DNA of 64,000 bases from Bradyrhizobium sp. OK095 (GTDB taxonomy: Bacteria > Pseudomonadota > Alphaproteobacteria > Rhizobiales > Xanthobacteraceae): the NCBI RefSeq assembly GCF_900109945.1, contig NZ_FOBX01000002.1:558001-622000 (forward strand). The letters are read 5' to 3'. The number at the start of each line of letters is the position of its first letter. The first letter of the stretch is position 1. This document shows positions 61,221 through 64,000 of the stretch, piece after piece. The notes under the pieces are model-generated. The model did not search any database and was not told where the DNA came from. It worked only from the letters and a program-made list of their open reading frames with translations. Made by a program: the position numbers and the translations under genes.

Positions 61221-62090
61221 ATGAAGCTCCCTCGCCTCGCCACCTATTCCATCAAGGGTGATATCAGCTACGGCGCCGTCCTGGAGGGCGGCATCGTCGA
61301 TCTCTCCGCGCGCCACGCCAAGGATTATCCGACGCTGCGCGAGGTGATCGCGGCCGGGAAGCTCGCGGCCTTCGCCGAAGAGGCTGCCGGCCGCAAGCCG
61401 GATCATGCGCTCGCCGACATTACCTGGCTGCCGCCGATCCCTGCGCCGGAAAAGATCATCTGCATCGGCGTCAACTATCCTGATCGTAACGCCGAGTACA
61501 AGGACGGCCAGGAGGCACCAAAATATCCGAGCATGTTCATGCGCTCTTCCCGCTCCTTCGTCGGCCATGACACGCCGCTGGAGCGCCCGCGTGCATCAGC
61601 GCAGCTCGACTATGAGGGCGAGATCGTGCTGGTGATCGGCAAGCAAGGTCGGCACATCGCGGAAAGCGCTGCGCTCGACCACATCGCTGCGCTGACGCTC
61701 TGCAACGAAGGCTCGGTGCGCGACTGGCTGCGCCACGCCAAGTTCAACGTGACGCAAGGCAAGAACTTTGATTCCAGCGGCAGCCTCGGTCCGTGGCTCG
61801 TGCCCTACACCAGGGAAGCGCAGATCGCCGACATTCGCCTGACCACGCATGTCAACGGCGAGCTGCGGCAGGACGACCGCACCAGCCGGCTGATGTTCCC
61901 GTTCCGCTATCTCATCAGCTACATCTCGACGTTTGCGACGCTCGTTCCCGGTGACATCATCGTGACGGGCACGCCGACCGGCGCCGGTGCGCGGTTCGAT
62001 CCGCCACGCTATCTAAAGCCAGGCGACGTTATTGAAGTCGTAGCCGAGGGCATCGGGTCCTTGCGCAACGGCGTCGTCGACGAAGCCTGA
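61221..62090 (+). CDS. Fumarylacetoacetate hydrolase family protein, likely HpaG role
   Basis: A 289-residue FAH-family protein with the core EKIICIGVNYPDRNAEY, metal-ligand segment QLDYEGEIVLVIGKQGRHI, ALTLCNEGSVRDWL, KNFDSSGSLGPWLVP and GDIIVTGTPTGAGARFDPP. In an hpa operon the FAH member is normally HpaG, which decarboxylates and isomerises 5-oxo-pent-3-ene-1,2,5-tricarboxylate, the step needed between HpaF and HpaH. HpaG is usually a two-domain protein or a split pair of about 200-residue chains; this is a single 289-residue unit like fumarylpyruvate hydrolases, so the role is inferred from context. It starts three bases after the hpaD stop. Confidence 0.85.
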   Translation: MKLPRLATYSIKGDISYGAVLEGGIVDLSARHAKDYPTLREVIAAGKLAAFAEEAAGRKPDHALADITWLPPIPAPEKIICIGVNYPDRNAEYKDGQEAPKYPSMFMRSSRSFVGHDTPLERPRASAQLDYEGEIVLVIGKQGRHIAESAALDHIAALTLCNEGSVRDWLRHAKFNVTQGKNFDSSGSLGPWLVPYTREAQIADIRLTTHVNGELRQDDRTSRLMFPFRYLISYISTFATLVPGDIIVTGTPTGAGARFDPPRYLKPGDVIEVVAEGIGSLRNGVVDEA

Positions 62091-62115
62091 CCAACAACAC
62101 GAATGGAATGATGCA

Positions 62116-63741
62116 ATGACCACCCTCACCGGCGGCGAAGCGATCGTAAGCGGGCTTGTCGCCCACGGTGTCGACACCGTGTTCGGCCTGCCCGGCGCGC
62201 AGGTCTATGGCCTGTTCGACGCCTTCCACCAGGCCCAGCTCAAGGTGATTGGCGCGCGGCACGAGCAGGCCTGCGGCTACATGGCGTTCGGCTATGCGCG
62301 CTCCAGTGGCAGGCCCGGCGTGTTCAGCGTGGTGCCCGGCCCCGGCGTGCTCAATGCCAGCGCGGCACTCCTCACCGCCTATGGCTGCAACGAGCCAGTG
62401 CTGTGCGTCACCGGCCAGGTGCCGACGCAATTCCTGGGCAAGGGCCGCGGCCATCTGCACGAGATGCCGGACCAGCTCGCGACTTTGCGCACCTATGTGA
62501 AATGGGCCGACCGCATCGAACATCCCGGCAATGCGCCGACCACCGTCGCGCGCGCTTTCCAGGAGATGACATCGGGACGGCGCGGCCCCGCCTCGGTCGA
62601 AATGCCCTGGGACATTTTTACTCAGCGCGCCGACACTCGTGCCGCACAGGTGCTGGAGCCGCTGCCCGCGCCGCTGCCTGACCCCGATATGATCAAGCAG
62701 GCGGCTGCGTTGATTAAGGACAGCAAGGCGCCGATGATCTTCGTCGGTAGTGGCGCGATCGAGGCGCGCGACGAAATCCTCGAGCTTGCCGAGATGATCG
62801 ATGCCCCCGTCGTCGCCTTCCGCAGCGGCCGCGGCATCGTTTCCAACGCGCATGAGCTCGGGCTCACCATGGCCGCCGCTTACAAGCTCTGGCCGACAAC
62901 CGACCTCATGATCGGCATCGGCTCGCGGCTGGAGCTGCCGACCATGTCGCGCTGGCCCTTTCGCCCCGATGGCCTGAAGAGCATCCGCATCGACATCGAT
63001 CCCGTCGAGATGCGGCGCTTCATCTCGGACACCGCGATCGTTGCCGATGCCAGGACGGCGACCGCCGATCTCACTGCTGCCGTCAGCAAGGCCGGTTACA
63101 GCAAGACCGCCGGCCGCCGCGCCGCGATCCGCGAGGCGACAGCGACGGCACAGCAGGAGATCCAGCGCATCCAGCCGCAGATGGCGTATCTGAACATTTT
63201 GCGCGAGGTGCTGCCGGCGAATGCGATCGTCACCGACGAATTGTCGCAGTTCGGCTTCGCCTCCTGGTACGGTTTTCCGATCTACGAGCCGCGCACCTTC
63301 ATTACGTCAGGCTACCAGGGCACGCTCGGCTCGGGTTTCCCGACCGCGCTCGGCGCCAAGGTCGCCAATCCTGACAAGCCGGTGGTGGCTATCACCGGCG
63401 ATGGCGGCTTCATGTTCGGCGTGCAGGAGCTTGCCACCGCCGTGCAGTTCAACATCGGCGTGGTGACGCTGGTGTTCAACAACAACGCCTATGGCAATGT
63501 CCGCCGCGACCAGCGCGAACGCTTCGACGGCCGCGTGGTGGCGTCCGATCTGGTCAATCCGGATTTCGTCAAGCTCGCGGAGTCTTTTGGCGTGGCGGCT
63601 GCGCGCGTGACCGCGCCGGACCAGTTCAAGGCAGCGATGGAAAAGGCGCTCGCGCATGGCGGACCGTATCTGATCTCGGTCGAGGTGACGCGGGATTCTG
63701 AAGTCAGCCCATGGGCGTTCATTCACCCGCCGAAGCCCTGA
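62116..63741 (+). CDS. Thiamine diphosphate-dependent enzyme (acetolactate synthase-like)
   Basis: A 541-residue TPP enzyme with three domains: an N-terminal pyrimidine-binding domain with the activating glutamate E50 (IGARHEQACGYMAFGYARSS), a middle domain, and a C-terminal pyrophosphate domain with GDGGFMFGVQELATAVQFN and the NNNAYGNVRRDQ end of the metal motif. It is the acetolactate synthase/benzoylformate decarboxylase type, without a regulatory subunit gene. It closes the hpa operon, 25 bases after the FAH gene. No standard hpa pathway step needs such an enzyme. It may decarboxylate or ligate a 2-oxo acid made by or feeding into the pathway, such as an arylpyruvate, but the substrate is unproven. 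Confidence 0.9.
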   Translation: MTTLTGGEAIVSGLVAHGVDTVFGLPGAQVYGLFDAFHQAQLKVIGARHEQACGYMAFGYARSSGRPGVFSVVPGPGVLNASAALLTAYGCNEPVLCVTGQVPTQFLGKGRGHLHEMPDQLATLRTYVKWADRIEHPGNAPTTVARAFQEMTSGRRGPASVEMPWDIFTQRADTRAAQVLEPLPAPLPDPDMIKQAAALIKDSKAPMIFVGSGAIEARDEILELAEMIDAPVVAFRSGRGIVSNAHELGLTMAAAYKLWPTTDLMIGIGSRLELPTMSRWPFRPDGLKSIRIDIDPVEMRRFISDTAIVADARTATADLTAAVSKAGYSKTAGRRAAIREATATAQQEIQRIQPQMAYLNILREVLPANAIVTDELSQFGFASWYGFPIYEPRTFITSGYQGTLGSGFPTALGAKVANPDKPVVAITGDGGFMFGVQELATAVQFNIGVVTLVFNNNAYGNVRRDQRERFDGRVVASDLVNPDFVKLAESFGVAAARVTAPDQFKAAMEKALAHGGPYLISVEVTRDSEVSPWAFIHPPKP

Positions 63742-63855
63742 TCCTCATGGTGAGGAGGCGCGCAGCGCCGTCTCGAACCATGAGAGCCCGGCTGCAGCAT
63801 CTCGGCCTTCATCCTTCGAGACGCGCGCGAATAGCGCGCTCCTCAGGATGAGGAG
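63742..63855. repeat. Bradyrhizobial-type palindromic intergenic repeat pair
   Basis: Two neighbouring palindromes: CTCATGGT...GGAGGCGCGCAGCGCC...ACCATGAG in the first half, and CATCCTTCGAGACGCGCGC...GCGCGCTCCTCAGGATG in the second. This paired element, with the CTCGAACCATGAG and CATCCTTCGAGAC parts, is a well-known multicopy intergenic repeat in Bradyrhizobium. It lies between the convergent TPP-enzyme and alkB genes and may act as a bidirectional terminator. Confidence 0.8.
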
Positions 63856-63860
63856 TTAGG

Positions 63861-64000
63861 TCAGCGCACCTTTCGAAACGTTAGATTGATCCGCTTCCGT
63901 CCGAGCAGTGCGTGCTCGCCATCGGCGAGCGGCGCCACGCCGTGATAGGCGAGCCTGCTGGCCCCTCCCCAAACCACGACGTCGCCATGGACCAGCCGAA
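63861..64000 (-). CDS. alkB: AlkB-type 2-oxoglutarate/Fe(II) dioxygenase, 3' end only
   Basis: The last 46 codons of a leftward gene cut by the window edge. The fragment reads LVHGDVVVWGGASRLAYHGV, then a variable loop, and RKRINLTFRKVR before TGA. This is the C-terminal part of AlkB, which removes methyl groups from damaged DNA bases. It contains the third iron ligand (H of YHGV) and the two arginines (R...NLTFR) that bind 2-oxoglutarate. The start lies outside the window, so length and promoter cannot be judged. Confidence 0.85.
   Translation of the reverse strand, partial: RLVHGDVVVWGGASRLAYHGVAPLADGEHALLGRKRINLTFRKVR

Noticed and set aside
1..64000. CRISPR arrays, tRNA or rRNA genes, insertion sequences, integrases
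   Set aside because: Looked for on both strands; no spaced direct-repeat array, no cloverleaf-type tRNA sequence, no transposase or integrase-like frame was recognised.

Overview
The window looks like chromosomal DNA of a Bradyrhizobium-type alphaproteobacterium (Nitrobacteraceae). The evidence is high GC with strong third-position bias (hence many long antisense open frames), an hpnP hopanoid C-2 methylase gene, several Liv-type and TrpX-type substrate-binding proteins, an RpoE/ChrR pair with an iron-sulfur photolyase, and short palindromic intergenic repeats of a kind familiar from rhizobia. No rRNA, tRNA, CRISPR array, prophage or insertion sequence was seen.

Layout. 1-8090: a possibly 5'-truncated unknown gene, a methyltransferase, an MMPL/RND exporter, and the leftward run eutB-hpnP-eutC, in which the hopanoid methylase gene lies between the two ethanolamine ammonia-lyase subunit genes. 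8341-24173: a chemoreceptor, two orphan substrate-binding proteins, an aromatic-ring FAD hydroxylase with a divergent MarR repressor and a clear operator, an alpha/beta hydrolase, a small phosphatase, an MlrC-type M81 protein, a LysR-controlled MFS/cupin-stub/alcohol dehydrogenase operon, a polytopic membrane protein and an RlpA-like protein. 24514-32780: acyl-CoA dehydrogenase, a Liv-type binding protein, an HdeD-like protein, a pair of histidine kinases with receiver domains at opposite ends, and an alpha/beta hydrolase.

32884-37508 appears to be a photo-oxidative stress island: an ECF sigma factor with a ChrR-type zinc anti-sigma factor, a second ECF sigma factor whose stop overlaps the start of an iron-sulfur photolyase, and tspO. 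Three transcription units here are preceded by the same element, TGATCC-N16-CGTT, which is good sequence evidence for one small regulon. 37546-47162 holds an HD-domain protein and a probable amidoligase/peptide-forming module: a TPR/ATP-grasp protein, a transglutaminase-like protein, a circularly permuted ATP-grasp/alpha-E fusion and a giant transglutaminase-DUF2126 protein.

47299-49102 encodes an Aer-like energy-taxis receptor split into two overlapping frames exactly at a (CT)5 repeat; one more CT unit would restore a 601-residue receptor. 49294-63741 is a catabolic locus: a UxaA-type dehydratase, an HpaI-type aldolase, a Liv transporter with a fused LivM-LivG, the HpaR repressor, and a divergent hpaH-F-E-D-G-like operon ending in a thiamine-diphosphate enzyme. 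The genes cover homoprotocatechuate cleavage through to pyruvate and succinic semialdehyde, but no HpaBC hydroxylase or succinic semialdehyde dehydrogenase is visible. The window closes with a palindromic repeat and the 3' end of alkB.
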